Positions 25,934-34,688 are shown, counted from the stretch's first letter. The stretch is 64,000 bases of DNA from Chryseobacterium oncorhynchi (GCF_002899895.1 NZ_PPEI02000003.1:434001-498000); one strand, 5' to 3'. A program made the numbers and translations. The notes: generated by a model not told the origin, from the letters alone.

Positions 25934-28084
25934 TTACTCTTTATTTTTTACCAATACCCATCCTGAGTATTTGGTCTCGGTATTATTCTTGTCATTTTCA
26001 TTCCATGAAATTGTATACCAGTAAGTTCCTGTTGATATTTTTTTGCCGGATGCTGTTCCGTCCCAAGTGTAATTTCTTATCTTATTGGCTTCATAAAGCT
26101 TGTTTCCATATCTATCGTAAACAATAAATATAAGGTTTTTCTTATAAGATAGAGCCGAATAGTCAATTACATCATTAATGTTATCTCCGTTTGGAGTAAT
26201 GGCATTAATTAAATTAGGAACCGTAACAGTCACCTGAATAGGCGTACAGTTATAAGAATCTTTTACATACGCTGTATTTTCTCCTCTAGGTAGTCCTTTA
26301 AAAGAATTTGAATCCTGCCAGTTTATCCCGTCTATAGAATATTTGTAAGGAGGTACACCGCCTGTGGCAGTAACTGTGAAGCTATTATTACTGATTTCAA
26401 TATTGGAAATAACAGGTTGTAGACTAGGACGTACTTTTACTTCCTGAGTTGTGAAACATCTTCCTGTCTGAAGTTTTACCCAATATGTACCTACAGCAAC
26501 ATTACTGATTGACTGTGACGTTTCTCCGGTGCTCCATTCATAGCTGCTAAATCCAGGTCCTGCATCCAGTATTGTTTTGCTTTCTGGACAAATAGTTTTA
26601 TCCTTTAAAACAGTAGATTTTACTGGTGCTAAAACTTTTAGCGTGATTTGAGCAATTGAATAACATTGTTGTGCATTGTTAACTCTTACATACACTACAG
26701 TACTTTCTGAAAGGTAAGTAGTTGCATTTGAAATTGGATTGGTTTCGTCTTTTGCGTCCGCTATTGTTTTGTAGTATTTTATTACTGTTCCTGTTGGTTC
26801 CGGATTCGGTACGCCTATAGATGCTTTTGTAAGGTTAAATGTAGAACGGGTGATATCATTATCAATATAACAGTTCTCAATTTGTGCATCCTTTAGAATA
26901 ACCGTTGGATGGAATTTTAATAGGATGGTAGTTGTTGCAGTACATCCAAATGAAGAAATTACTTTCACATATACCGTTTTTTCCGTAGAAATATAATTGG
27001 TAGGAGTTGTAATCTCATTGGTATCTGCATTCAAATCAGCTTGAGTAGGGTAGTATTTAATAGTGGCTCCTGTGCCTGTAAATACATTGGCTGTTGTAAG
27101 GTCAAATGCAGCAGTACCTGCATAGTTATTATTACATGAAAACAAAGTAGAGGCTGCATTAGCTTTAATGCTGACATCTACAAACTTAAATTTCCCTGTA
27201 ATGAAACATCCGTTTGCCGGATTATTGGCGTTGTTCGGATCGTGATATACTACTCTGTAATAGTATGTTTTAACTGCGTCTACAGTTTCAATCGTAAGAG
27301 GATTGTCTCCTGTAAGAACGTCATTAGTGTCTTTATGGTAAGTTACTTTAAAGTCAGAACTGTTTCCGTTGATGATTCCTGCAGTAAGAGTTGAAAAGTT
27401 AAATTGTGTAGGAAGAGCACACACCATTACTTTACTTGGGTCAGCTACATCAGCTGCAGGAACTCCAGGAGTAATGAATGGGAACGGAGCTAAAACAGGA
27501 TCATTAAATGCTGAACTTAAACTAGCAGTACCTGTCCAGATCATGGAAAATCCATTAGGGGATTTATCCCAGTTGTCAATGATCAAATAATAGGTTTCAC
27601 CAGGTAAAACATTCAGGTAAGGACACCATTTACCAGAATTCATACTGTTAGTAGCGCCTGGAGGAAAGGTAGGGAACACTGCAGGCGGGGCAATAGCAAT
27701 ATCCAGTCCTGTATCTCCTTTAGCACCGTCATAGTTACATCTTATTGGTTGTACAAAAACATGGTTGGCATCCTGTAAAGAAGCGCATCCATTGGCGGTT
27801 GGTCCATATATCGCAAAGTCATAATCGTCTCCGGCGAAATTGGGTTTAATGGTGAATGCAAGTGTTCCTGGCGTTGAAACGGTGAAAGTATACCAAACGG
27901 AATACTTTTCATTACTTCCCAGGCATCCGCCATTGTCTTTAAGGATTTCTACAATATTTCCGACTCCGGATGGGGTGTAGGAAATGTCAGAATTTCCACA
28001 TATAGGAATTGCTGAAACACAGTCTGATTGTGAATAAATGGCCTGTGTTATGAGTAAAATAAAAAAGAGTAATATTTTCTTCAT
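25934..28084 (-). CDS. T9SS type B secreted protein (PPC-like N-terminus, tail type 2)
   Basis: A 716-residue secreted protein. After the signal peptide (to about residue 18) comes a domain starting QSDCVSAIPICGNSDISYTP with SVWYTFTVSTPGTLAFTI and GDDYDFAIYGP, resembling the pre-peptidase C-terminal (PPC) beta-sandwich (about 19-175). A linker domain with CALPTQFNFSTL follows, then ~85-residue modules, an SprB-like repeat (PPYKYSIDGINWQDS) and a type B sorting domain. The N-terminal ~390 residues pair with the gene at 28183, while the last ~315 pair with the lectin gene at 21199. Expected to be a T9SS surface protein; ligand unknown. Confidence 0.87.
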   Translation of the reverse strand: MKKILLFFILLITQAIYSQSDCVSAIPICGNSDISYTPSGVGNIVEILKDNGGCLGSNEKYSVWYTFTVSTPGTLAFTIKPNFAGDDYDFAIYGPTANGCASLQDANHVFVQPIRCNYDGAKGDTGLDIAIAPPAVFPTFPPGATNSMNSGKWCPYLNVLPGETYYLIIDNWDKSPNGFSMIWTGTASLSSAFNDPVLAPFPFITPGVPAADVADPSKVMVCALPTQFNFSTLTAGIINGNSSDFKVTYHKDTNDVLTGDNPLTIETVDAVKTYYYRVVYHDPNNANNPANGCFITGKFKFVDVSIKANAASTLFSCNNNYAGTAAFDLTTANVFTGTGATIKYYPTQADLNADTNEITTPTNYISTEKTVYVKVISSFGCTATTTILLKFHPTVILKDAQIENCYIDNDITRSTFNLTKASIGVPNPEPTGTVIKYYKTIADAKDETNPISNATTYLSESTVVYVRVNNAQQCYSIAQITLKVLAPVKSTVLKDKTICPESKTILDAGPGFSSYEWSTGETSQSISNVAVGTYWVKLQTGRCFTTQEVKVRPSLQPVISNIEISNNSFTVTATGGVPPYKYSIDGINWQDSNSFKGLPRGENTAYVKDSYNCTPIQVTVTVPNLINAITPNGDNINDVIDYSALSYKKNLIFIVYDRYGNKLYEANKIRNYTWDGTASGKKISTGTYWYTISWNENDKNNTETKYSGWVLVKNKE

Positions 28085-28106
28085 TGTTTAAATGATTTTT
28101 GTGAAA

Positions 28107-28114
28107 CAAAGTTA
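28107..28114 (-). promoter_or_regulatory. -7 promoter element (TAACTTTG) for the type B gene at 25934
   Basis: CAAAGTTA on plus reads TAACTTTG on minus, 22 nt before the start codon and downstream of the previous gene's terminator. Confidence 0.5.
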
Positions 28115-28141
28115 AGAGGAATATAGTTTTTTTTGTAGATA

Positions 28142-28164
28142 AAAAGCCGCCAAAAGCGGCTTTT
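28142..28164 (-). terminator. Terminator of the T9SS type B gene at 28183
   Basis: Perfect nine-base-pair stem AAAAGCCGC / GCGGCTTTT with loop CAAAA, followed on the minus strand by a short T-run. It separates the two PPC-type genes into independent transcripts. Confidence 0.88.
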
Positions 28165-28182
28165 CGGTGTATTTTTAATGAG

Positions 28183-30255
28183 TTATTCTCTGTTTTTTAC
28201 AATAATCCATCCTGAAAACTTGAAAGGAGTGTTCTTTTTGTCATTCTCATTCCATGTTAAAGAGTACCAGTAAGTACCGGTAGGTATCTTTTTACCGGCA
28301 ATAGTTCCATCCCATTTGTATCCGTTGGATTTGTCAGCTTGGTGAATTTTCACTCCATATCTGTCAAAAATGTTGAATACCAGATTTTGTTTGTCAGCAA
28401 TTGCAGAATAATCTAATACATCATTTACTCCGTCTCCGTTTGGTGTAATAATGTTGATTAAATTAGGAACCAGTACTGAAACTACAATAGGATCACAATC
28501 ATAAGCGTCTTTTACATATACTTTGTAGCTGCCTCTTGCAATATTGTTGAATACATTAGAATCCTGCCATATAATATTATCTATGGAATATTTGTAATCG
28601 GGAGCACCTCCAATAACATTTACAGTTAATGTAGTGTTTGATACATCAATACTCGTTATTACTGGTTGCTCAGAAGGATAAATTTTTACAGTTTGAGTTG
28701 TAATACATTCTCCGGTTTTAAGTTTTACCCAGTAAGTTCCCACTCCAACGTCTTTGATTATCTGAGTAGTAGCACCAGTGCTCCATTCATAACCTTTGAA
28801 TCCAGGTCCTGCATCCAGAGTCGTTTTGTCTTCTACACAAATGATTTTATCTTTCAATACAGTAGATTTTACAGGAGGAATTACCGTTAGATTAATCTTA
28901 ACAACGGTATAGCATCCTCTGCTATCGCCAACTCTCACATATACAACACCAGTTGGTGCAATGTAAGTTGTAGGGTTTAAAATTTCATTAGTAATATCTA
29001 CAGCATCAATTAATGATGGGAAGTATCTTTTTGTAGTACCAGCCGTTGGTGTTACAACCGCAGCGTTTTCTAAGTTAAACAGAGCTGTAGAGGGGTTTGT
29101 TTCTATGAAACATTCCCTCATGGAGGCGTCTTTTGCAATAACTATCGGGTGAAATTTAAGAGTGATTTCAGCAGTATCTACACATCCATATTGAGAAGTT
29201 ACTTTTACAAATATTTTTCCTTCTGCCGAAACAAACTGATAAATTGAAGTAATCTCATTTGTTCCCGCATTCAGGTCATACATTGTAGGGTAATATTTTT
29301 TTGTAGCAGTAGGGTCTGCAAAAACATCTGCTGTAGTAAGGTCAAAAACAGCTGTTCCTGCATTGTTGTTGTTACACATGGTTAATGTAGCGTCCTTTGC
29401 TACAATGGTTCCATCCTTGAACTTAAACTTACTAGTTTGTCTACATTTATTTATTGGATTATTGGCATCCACAGGATCTGTGTAGCTGATGCTGTAATAA
29501 TATTCCGTTGTTATACCTACGCTAAGAGGAGTAGTGATAGGATTATTTGCTGTTAAAGCATCGTTTTGATTATGGTGATAAGTAACCGTGAAGTTAGGGT
29601 TTCCATTGATGATTCCTGGTGATAAAGATGAAAAGTCAAAAAGTGCAGGATTACTACAGATAGGAACTTCTCTCGGGTCTGCAGGGGTTGCTCCTGCAAC
29701 TCCAGGAGGAATGAATGGGTAAGGCTGTATGTTTGGATCTGTAAATGGAGATGCTAAAGTAGCAGTTCCGCCCCATTTCATGATGAAACCATTAGCTGAT
29801 TCACTATGGTTGTTTACGATTAGATAATAAGTCTCTCCAGGTAATACGTCCATATATTTTGCCCATCTGTCTCCACCTACAGGGTCGCACAAGTCAGTAG
29901 CAGTCATATTAAGGCCGGTGATTCCACTTGTTACGGCATAAGACCCACGGATAGGAGTACCTCGGGTAGCGCATGATTTATTGGGACCAAATACTCCAAA
30001 GTCATAGTCATTGCCCAGGTCATTGGGAACAATTTCAAAAGTAAGAGTTCCTCCTGTAGCAATGGTAAAGGAATACCATACTGAGAATTTTTCATCACTA
30101 AGACATCCGCCAATGGTTTCCAGGGTGCCGCCATGGCCATTTGGGGTGTATGAAATAGTTGTGTTTCCACATACTGCCATTGCCGTAGAACAATCTGATT
30201 GAGCATATGCAATATGTGAAAATATTATTAAGAAAATGAGTAGTATTTTTTTCAT
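28183..30255 (-). CDS. T9SS type B secreted protein (PPC-like N-terminus, tail type 1)
   Basis: A 690-residue paralogue of the gene at 25934: signal peptide, PPC-like domain (about 19-165; CSTAMAVCGNTTISYTPNG, FSVWYSFTIATGG, GNDYDFGVFGP), a second domain with CSNPALFDFSSL, two ~85-residue modules, a GTYWVKLKTGEC module, an SprB-like repeat and a type B sorting domain. The last ~314 residues (28183-29127) share CFIE(S/T)NPSTA, YIAPxGVVYV, KLKTGEC, IYPSE and FKFSGW-like endings with the lectin gene at 18843. So this protein carries a PPC-type head on the tail seen behind one of the lectins. Confidence 0.87.
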   Translation of the reverse strand: MKKILLIFLIIFSHIAYAQSDCSTAMAVCGNTTISYTPNGHGGTLETIGGCLSDEKFSVWYSFTIATGGTLTFEIVPNDLGNDYDFGVFGPNKSCATRGTPIRGSYAVTSGITGLNMTATDLCDPVGGDRWAKYMDVLPGETYYLIVNNHSESANGFIMKWGGTATLASPFTDPNIQPYPFIPPGVAGATPADPREVPICSNPALFDFSSLSPGIINGNPNFTVTYHHNQNDALTANNPITTPLSVGITTEYYYSISYTDPVDANNPINKCRQTSKFKFKDGTIVAKDATLTMCNNNNAGTAVFDLTTADVFADPTATKKYYPTMYDLNAGTNEITSIYQFVSAEGKIFVKVTSQYGCVDTAEITLKFHPIVIAKDASMRECFIETNPSTALFNLENAAVVTPTAGTTKRYFPSLIDAVDITNEILNPTTYIAPTGVVYVRVGDSRGCYTVVKINLTVIPPVKSTVLKDKIICVEDKTTLDAGPGFKGYEWSTGATTQIIKDVGVGTYWVKLKTGECITTQTVKIYPSEQPVITSIDVSNTTLTVNVIGGAPDYKYSIDNIIWQDSNVFNNIARGSYKVYVKDAYDCDPIVVSVLVPNLINIITPNGDGVNDVLDYSAIADKQNLVFNIFDRYGVKIHQADKSNGYKWDGTIAGKKIPTGTYWYSLTWNENDKKNTPFKFSGWIIVKNRE

Positions 30256-30398
30256 AGGAGAATGTTTAAAACAAATATTAAAACTATGATTGTTAAAAGA
30301 GTGGCGTTCTATTTTTTAATCCTGAAGAGATATTTTATTTACTATTGAAGAAATAAAATATTATTCTTCTAATCAAAAAATCCTGCACTCTATTGAGT

Positions 30399-30995
30399 TT
30401 ATTGCTCTATTAGCTGCTTGCCCCAGTTTGGAGAGTTGGCAGAAAGGTTTTTAAACTCGCTTGCTGCAGTTTGGTGCAGTTTTATAGCTTCAGTTTTGTT
30501 GTTGGAAAGTTCAGCTATTTCAGCTTTTAAATGAGTAAGTCTTGGGTTGTTCTTTAGTTGAGAGTTTGCTTTCGTCATATATCCGATAGCTGTTTTCAAA
30601 TCTTTTTGAGGCTCTGTAGAGGCTACTATTCTGATTTTTTGTATATGAATAAGTCCCAGAAGAGTATTAATTTCTCCATTATTTTTTTCGGAAGCGAGTG
30701 CCTGTGTTGCAAACTTTCTTGCCAATTCATTTGATTCAGCTATAGGTCTGTTGGGTGTATTTTGTAACAAAAATTGAGCTTTGGAATACATTGCCACTGC
30801 GGCGTAGTAATTGGCTTTCCATTTTTCTGAAGTTTTAGCTTCGGAAAATGTATTAAAGAGAGTATCATAGTCACCGTCTGTCTTAGCATCATTGAGTTGC
30901 TGGGCAGACTGCTGTAAAGCTTGATCTGAAAAAGTCTGAGCACTTACCCAGAAACCAGTCACGAAAAAGCCTAAAATAAATAAAAGTTTATTCAT
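30399..30995 (-). CDS. Exported TPR-like helical protein
   Basis: A 198-residue protein with a signal peptide (cleaved near VSAQT, about residue 19) and an otherwise helical body. Segments such as WKANYYAAVAMYSKAQFLL (about 58-76), NNGEINTLLGLIHIQKIRI and NNPRLTHLKAEIAELSNNKTEAI resemble tetratricopeptide helices, suggesting a periplasmic scaffold. No catalytic motif is visible and the role is unknown. A TATATTTG element lies 17 nt upstream (31013-31020, minus). Confidence 0.65.
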   Translation of the reverse strand: MNKLLFILGFFVTGFWVSAQTFSDQALQQSAQQLNDAKTDGDYDTLFNTFSEAKTSEKWKANYYAAVAMYSKAQFLLQNTPNRPIAESNELARKFATQALASEKNNGEINTLLGLIHIQKIRIVASTEPQKDLKTAIGYMTKANSQLKNNPRLTHLKAEIAELSNNKTEAIKLHQTAASEFKNLSANSPNWGKQLIEQ

Positions 30996-31012
30996 AAAGG
31001 GGATATTTGTAG

Positions 31013-31020
31013 CAAATATA
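31013..31020 (-). promoter_or_regulatory. -7 promoter element (TATATTTG) for the TPR-like gene
   Basis: CAAATATA on plus reads TATATTTG on minus, 17 nt before the start codon of the TPR-like protein. Confidence 0.5.
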
Positions 31021-31201
31021 AAAAATTATTAACGTTAAATTAAAGATTTTGAGATATATTTAATGAATGTGCCATGTTGTTTTTTGATATTGTATTTCTT
31101 GTTTGTTGTTGAATTATATGGAGATCGTAATAATAATAACGCTTTGATTTTAAATTGCGTATAAATGAAGTGAAATATTTTTAATAAATAGGTATAAATA
31201 T
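31021..31201. other. Gene-free stretch upstream of the TPR-like gene
   Basis: The gap between the TPR-like gene and the MFS gene is 301 nt. Apart from the promoter at 31013 and the terminator at 31202 it is very AT-rich, with no open frame, repeat or RNA structure I could recognise. Confidence 0.5.
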
Positions 31202-31236
31202 AAAATGAGAATAGAAAAACATTCTATTCTCATTTT
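31202..31236 (-). terminator. Strong hairpin terminator downstream of the MFS gene
   Basis: Perfect 15-bp inverted repeat AAAATGAGAATAGAA / TTCTATTCTCATTTT with loop AAACA. Very long and stable for such AT-rich DNA. It lies 60 nt beyond the MFS stop codon and lacks a long T-run of its own. Confidence 0.7.
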
Positions 31237-31296
31237 AAGTATATCGAATTAAGGCGGTTGTGTTGGTGTTTTTGTATTTATTTGATAGCTAGATTG

Positions 31297-32532
31297 TTAG
31301 TATTGCATTTTTCTTAGCTTAGAATTGGTGGCTCCAACTGCAAGAGCAATAAGAACAGTCATACATCCTCCAAATACTACAGAACGTACCACACCCAATA
31401 GTTTGGCCATAACTCCACTCTCAAACTGTCCCATTTCATTACTGGACATAATGAAAATTGAGTTCACACTCAGGACCCGTCCTCTTATGTGATCCGGTGT
31501 TTTTAACTGTACAATAGTTCCTCTGATTACCACAGAAATTCCGTCCAGCATTCCACTTATTACAAGGAACATAAAGGAAAGCCAATAAAGCTTGGATAGT
31601 CCAAACCCAATAATGCAAATTCCAAATCCTGTAACCACGGCAAGGAGTATTTTTCCCTGATTCTTTCGTAAAGGGACGATGGATAAAAGGGTAATGATAC
31701 ACATAGAACCTATATCAGAAGCGGCATTCAATAGGCCAAAGCCTTCGGCTCCTGATTTTAAGATATCAGTGGCAAATACAGGAATCATGGCTACTGCACC
31801 ACCAAAGAGTACAGCAAACATATCCAGACATAAAGCACCCAGGATTTCTTTCGTTTTAAAAATATAGGAAATCCCCTCACGCATACTCTCCACAACATTT
31901 ACATCTTCCTTTTTATGTTCAGAATACTGCTTGTTTAGCTGCCAGAAAAATAGAGAAGCTACAAATATGAGAGATAAAATAACCACCAATGTCCATTGTA
32001 CTCCAAAATATCCAATCAAAATTCCTCCTATAGCATGTCCGCAAACAGAAGAGATCAGGAAAGTAGCCTGGTTTAAGGTAACAGCATTAGGTAGGTTTTC
32101 TTTCTTTACAATCTTTGGAATCATGGAAGGAACGATAGGGCCGATAAAGGCTCTGGCAATTCCGGTGAAAAATATCACACCATAAATAAAATATGTAATC
32201 TGATGACCTGTGAAATGCATTTCTACATCCAGAAAAGCCGGAATAAGCAAAAGCCCGATTAGAAAAATGTAAACATAGTTACAGATCAGCAACAGTCGCT
32301 TTTTTTCATTCATATCAATAACATGTCCTGCATACAAAGCACAGCTTACTGCAGGGATTACCTCTGAAAGCCCGATAAGGCCTATAGAAAAGGGATCCTT
32401 TGTTAATTGATATACCCACCATCCTAATAACGTGGCAAGCATTCGGAAAGCTAAAACAATAAAAAATCTTCCGGTTAGAAGATTTCTGAATTCAATATTT
32501 TGTAATGTTTTTAGGGGGGTAAAGGAAATCAT
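31297..32532 (-). CDS. MFS transporter (EntS/MFS_3-like exporter)
   Basis: A 411-residue major facilitator with about 12 hydrophobic segments. The N-terminus (RNLLTGRFFIVLAFRMLATLLGWWVYQLTKDP) and the loop AGHVIDMNEKKRLLL resemble the MFS_3/EntS siderophore-exporter group; MIPKIVKKENLPNAVTLNQATF in the central loop is also typical. Substrate unknown. The chosen start is ATG 32532; an in-frame TTG two codons upstream is part of the promoter element. The -7 element TATTTTTG ends three bases before this ATG and overlaps the T-tract of the previous gene's terminator. Confidence 0.85.
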   Translation of the reverse strand: MISFTPLKTLQNIEFRNLLTGRFFIVLAFRMLATLLGWWVYQLTKDPFSIGLIGLSEVIPAVSCALYAGHVIDMNEKKRLLLICNYVYIFLIGLLLIPAFLDVEMHFTGHQITYFIYGVIFFTGIARAFIGPIVPSMIPKIVKKENLPNAVTLNQATFLISSVCGHAIGGILIGYFGVQWTLVVILSLIFVASLFFWQLNKQYSEHKKEDVNVVESMREGISYIFKTKEILGALCLDMFAVLFGGAVAMIPVFATDILKSGAEGFGLLNAASDIGSMCIITLLSIVPLRKNQGKILLAVVTGFGICIIGFGLSKLYWLSFMFLVISGMLDGISVVIRGTIVQLKTPDHIRGRVLSVNSIFIMSSNEMGQFESGVMAKLLGVVRSVVFGGCMTVLIALAVGATNSKLRKMQY

Positions 32533-32535
32533 GAA

Positions 32536-32543
32536 CAAAAATA
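32536..32543 (-). promoter_or_regulatory. -7 promoter element (TATTTTTG), leaderless architecture, MFS gene
   Basis: CAAAAATA on plus reads TATTTTTG on minus, three bases before ATG 32532. Its T-run also serves as the tail of the upstream terminator. Confidence 0.5.
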
Positions 32544-32574
32544 GCCCTAAAAATTCATTTAGGGCTATTTATAT
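32538..32574 (-). terminator. Terminator of the small lipoprotein gene, overlapping the next promoter
   Basis: Stem AAATAGCCCTAAA / TTTAGGGCTATTT around a short AT loop. On the minus strand it runs into TTTTTG, which is simultaneously part of the MFS -7 element. Confidence 0.8.
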
Positions 32575-32624
32575 ATGGTTTTTTAAAAGATATAGTAAAT
32601 ACCTTCTGAAAGATAATATCTATT

Positions 32625-32987
32625 TTAGTCTGCTCTTGAAGAACTGATCACAATGGCTGCAACGCCTGCTGCTCCAATGATGGTAGCTCCTGTTGCAATT
32701 CTTGCTTTTCTCTGGTCTTTTACAGCGGCTACTTTTGCCTTAGGGATAGTTACTACTGTACTGTCTTTTTTTCCGGCTGTACCTACAAGATTATCACCAA
32801 CAATGTTTCTGAATAATATTTTCTGTTTAGGAGACCCGTCTCTCATAGTAACCTTATACACTTTACCGGCTTCCAAATTAGAATAGTTGTTTTTTGAAAT
32901 ATCATCGCTATATTTTGTAGTAGCACAAGATGTAATAACAAATAAAGACGTTAATAAAGACGATTTCAACAGTACAGATGCTTTCAT
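32625..32987 (-). CDS. Small lipoprotein with C-terminal hydrophobic segment
   Basis: A 120-residue lipoprotein: lipobox VITS/C with Cys21, a beta-rich middle (YKVTMRDGSPKQKILFRNIVGDNLVGT, about 44-70) that could be a small barrel or SH3-like fold, and a glycine/alanine-rich hydrophobic end (ATGATIIGAAGVAAIVISSS, about 97-116) before SRAD. No family recognised with confidence. A TAAATTTG element lies 18 nt upstream. Confidence 0.7.
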   Translation of the reverse strand: MKASVLLKSSLLTSLFVITSCATTKYSDDISKNNYSNLEAGKVYKVTMRDGSPKQKILFRNIVGDNLVGTAGKKDSTVVTIPKAKVAAVKDQRKARIATGATIIGAAGVAAIVISSSRAD

Positions 32988-33005
32988 TATTTTCGTTTAG
33001 TTTTT

Positions 33006-33013
33006 CAAATTTA
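33006..33013 (-). promoter_or_regulatory. -7 promoter element (TAAATTTG) for the small lipoprotein
   Basis: CAAATTTA on plus reads TAAATTTG on minus, 18 nt before the start codon. Confidence 0.5.
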
Positions 33014-33056
33014 TAATTTTTTTCGAATATACGTTTTTGGAATTGAAAAAATATCT

Positions 33057-34556
33057 TTAAAATTTGTAAATTTCTAAGATATTTGCAACATTTCTATCAT
33101 TGGCCAATCTTGGAGTCTTATTTTGACCGCCCAATTTCCCTTGGGATTTTGCATACTCATGGAATGCGTTTTTCTTAAGCCTTGTGATCTGAAGTTTCTG
33201 TAAAATATTGCCAGAGATTAGATCGTCATAATACGTATTTCTGTTTCTAAGCTGAAGATCCAGTTCATCTCGGAATGCTTCCAGATTTTCAGGATCTTTT
33301 TCAAACTCTATCAACCATTCATGATAAGGAAGCCCATCACCTGGATTTACCTGTGGAGCAAGATGAAACTCTGCAATCTGTGCCGGATATTTTTCAAGAG
33401 TTGCTTTCATCGCTTCCTCCACTTCAAAAGCAATTACATGTTCCCCAAATGCTGAGGTAAAGTGCTTTGTTCTGCCACTTACCAATACCCTGTGCGGATT
33501 TTTATCAATAAATCGGACAACATCACCAATGGAATAGGCCCATAATCCTGAATTCGTCGTAAGAATCAATGCGTAGTCCTTATTAAGTTCAATGTCCTTT
33601 AGGGTCAATCTTCTTGCACCAGGTTTTCCGTACTCTTCCAATGGAATAAATTCATAAAAAATACCATGATTGGTTAATAGTAAAAGCCCCTCTTTTGTAT
33701 AGTCATCCTGAAAAGCAAAAAAACCTTCAGAAGCTGGAAAAGTTTGAATAATATCTACGCTACCTCCAAGTAAATCCTCCATCTTATCACGGTAAGGTTC
33801 ATAGTTAACCCCTCCGGTAACAAGAAGCTGTAGGTTAGGGAACAATTGTTTGATCTTTTTCCCATGTTTCTCAGTAAGCTTTTCAAAATACATAATAAGC
33901 CATGGTGGAATTCCTGAAATCAGCGTCATGTTTTCGTGTTCCGTTTCCTCAATTATTTTGTCTACTTTGGCTTCCCAGTCTTCCATAACGTTGGTTTCCC
34001 AGCTTGGCAAACGATTTTTTTGCAGATAATTAGGAATATGGTGGGCTACAATACCAGATAATCTTCCTGTTTTTATCCCGAAAACTTCTTCTAGTTCAGG
34101 ACTTCCCTGTAGAAAAATCATTTTTCCGTTAACAAAGTCCGCATTGTTTTTCTTGCTGATATAGTGAAAAAGTGCACTTTGAGCTCCTGCAATTTGAAAG
34201 GGCATCCCTTCCTTAGAGATAGGAATGTACTTGGCCCCCGAGGTAGTTCCTGAGGTTTTAGCAAAATATTCCGGTGTTTCTATCCAGAGAATATTGGCTT
34301 GTCCTTTTTTTACTCTTTCAATGTAAGGTTTCAGAACTTCATAATCTGCAACGGGAACTCTGTCCTGAAATTCTTTTACAGAATGAATGTTTTCAAAATC
34401 ATGCTCACGTCCAAAAAGTGTTTTTTGAGCTGTGGATACAAGAGAAATCAACAAATCCTCCTGGTTTTTTTCTGCATTTTTTTTGAATTCCTCTGTCTTT
34501 TGGACATGTTTTTTTGCCCAAATAAGCGCTGCATTTTTCTTGAAGAAGTTTAACAT
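33057..34556 (-). CDS. GH3-family acyl-adenylating protein
   Basis: A 499-residue member of the GH3 (auxin-responsive promoter) family of adenylating enzymes. The ATP-binding loop TSGTTSGAKYIPIS is at residues 101-114, with LLVTGGVNYEPYRD (about 239-252), SGLWAYSIGDVVRFID and SGRTKHFTSAFGEHV further on, all GH3 signatures. Plant GH3 enzymes join amino acids to hormone acids through an acyl-adenylate; the substrate of bacterial members is unknown. It is flanked by terminators and appears to be a single-gene unit, with a -7 element four bases before the ATG. Confidence 0.9.
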   Translation of the reverse strand: MLNFFKKNAALIWAKKHVQKTEEFKKNAEKNQEDLLISLVSTAQKTLFGREHDFENIHSVKEFQDRVPVADYEVLKPYIERVKKGQANILWIETPEYFAKTSGTTSGAKYIPISKEGMPFQIAGAQSALFHYISKKNNADFVNGKMIFLQGSPELEEVFGIKTGRLSGIVAHHIPNYLQKNRLPSWETNVMEDWEAKVDKIIEETEHENMTLISGIPPWLIMYFEKLTEKHGKKIKQLFPNLQLLVTGGVNYEPYRDKMEDLLGGSVDIIQTFPASEGFFAFQDDYTKEGLLLLTNHGIFYEFIPLEEYGKPGARRLTLKDIELNKDYALILTTNSGLWAYSIGDVVRFIDKNPHRVLVSGRTKHFTSAFGEHVIAFEVEEAMKATLEKYPAQIAEFHLAPQVNPGDGLPYHEWLIEFEKDPENLEAFRDELDLQLRNRNTYYDDLISGNILQKLQITRLKKNAFHEYAKSQGKLGGQNKTPRLANDRNVANILEIYKF

Positions 34557-34560
34557 GGGT

Positions 34561-34568
34561 CAAATTTA
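34561..34568 (-). promoter_or_regulatory. -7 promoter element (TAAATTTG), leaderless architecture, GH3 gene
   Basis: CAAATTTA on plus reads TAAATTTG on minus, followed by ACCC and the ATG of the GH3 gene. Confidence 0.6.
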
Positions 34569-34611
34569 TAAATAAGTATAGAATTTGGCGTTATTTTTAC
34601 AAAACATGACA

Positions 34612-34642
34612 TAAAAAAACCGATGAACTTGTTCATCGGTTT
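34612..34642 (-). terminator. Terminator of the KKDGTPDKRYK peptide gene
   Basis: Perfect 12-bp stem AAACCGATGAAC / GTTCATCGGTTT with loop TT, followed on the minus strand by seven T. Confidence 0.92.
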
Positions 34643-34688
34643 CTCGAAATTTGATTATGAAAATAACAACTATATGTTAATGTTATGC

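Noticed and set aside
31202-31236. The perfect 15-bp inverted repeat as an operator or mobile-element end.
   Set aside because: Its place just after the MFS stop codon, single occurrence in the window and hairpin geometry fit a transcription terminator better.
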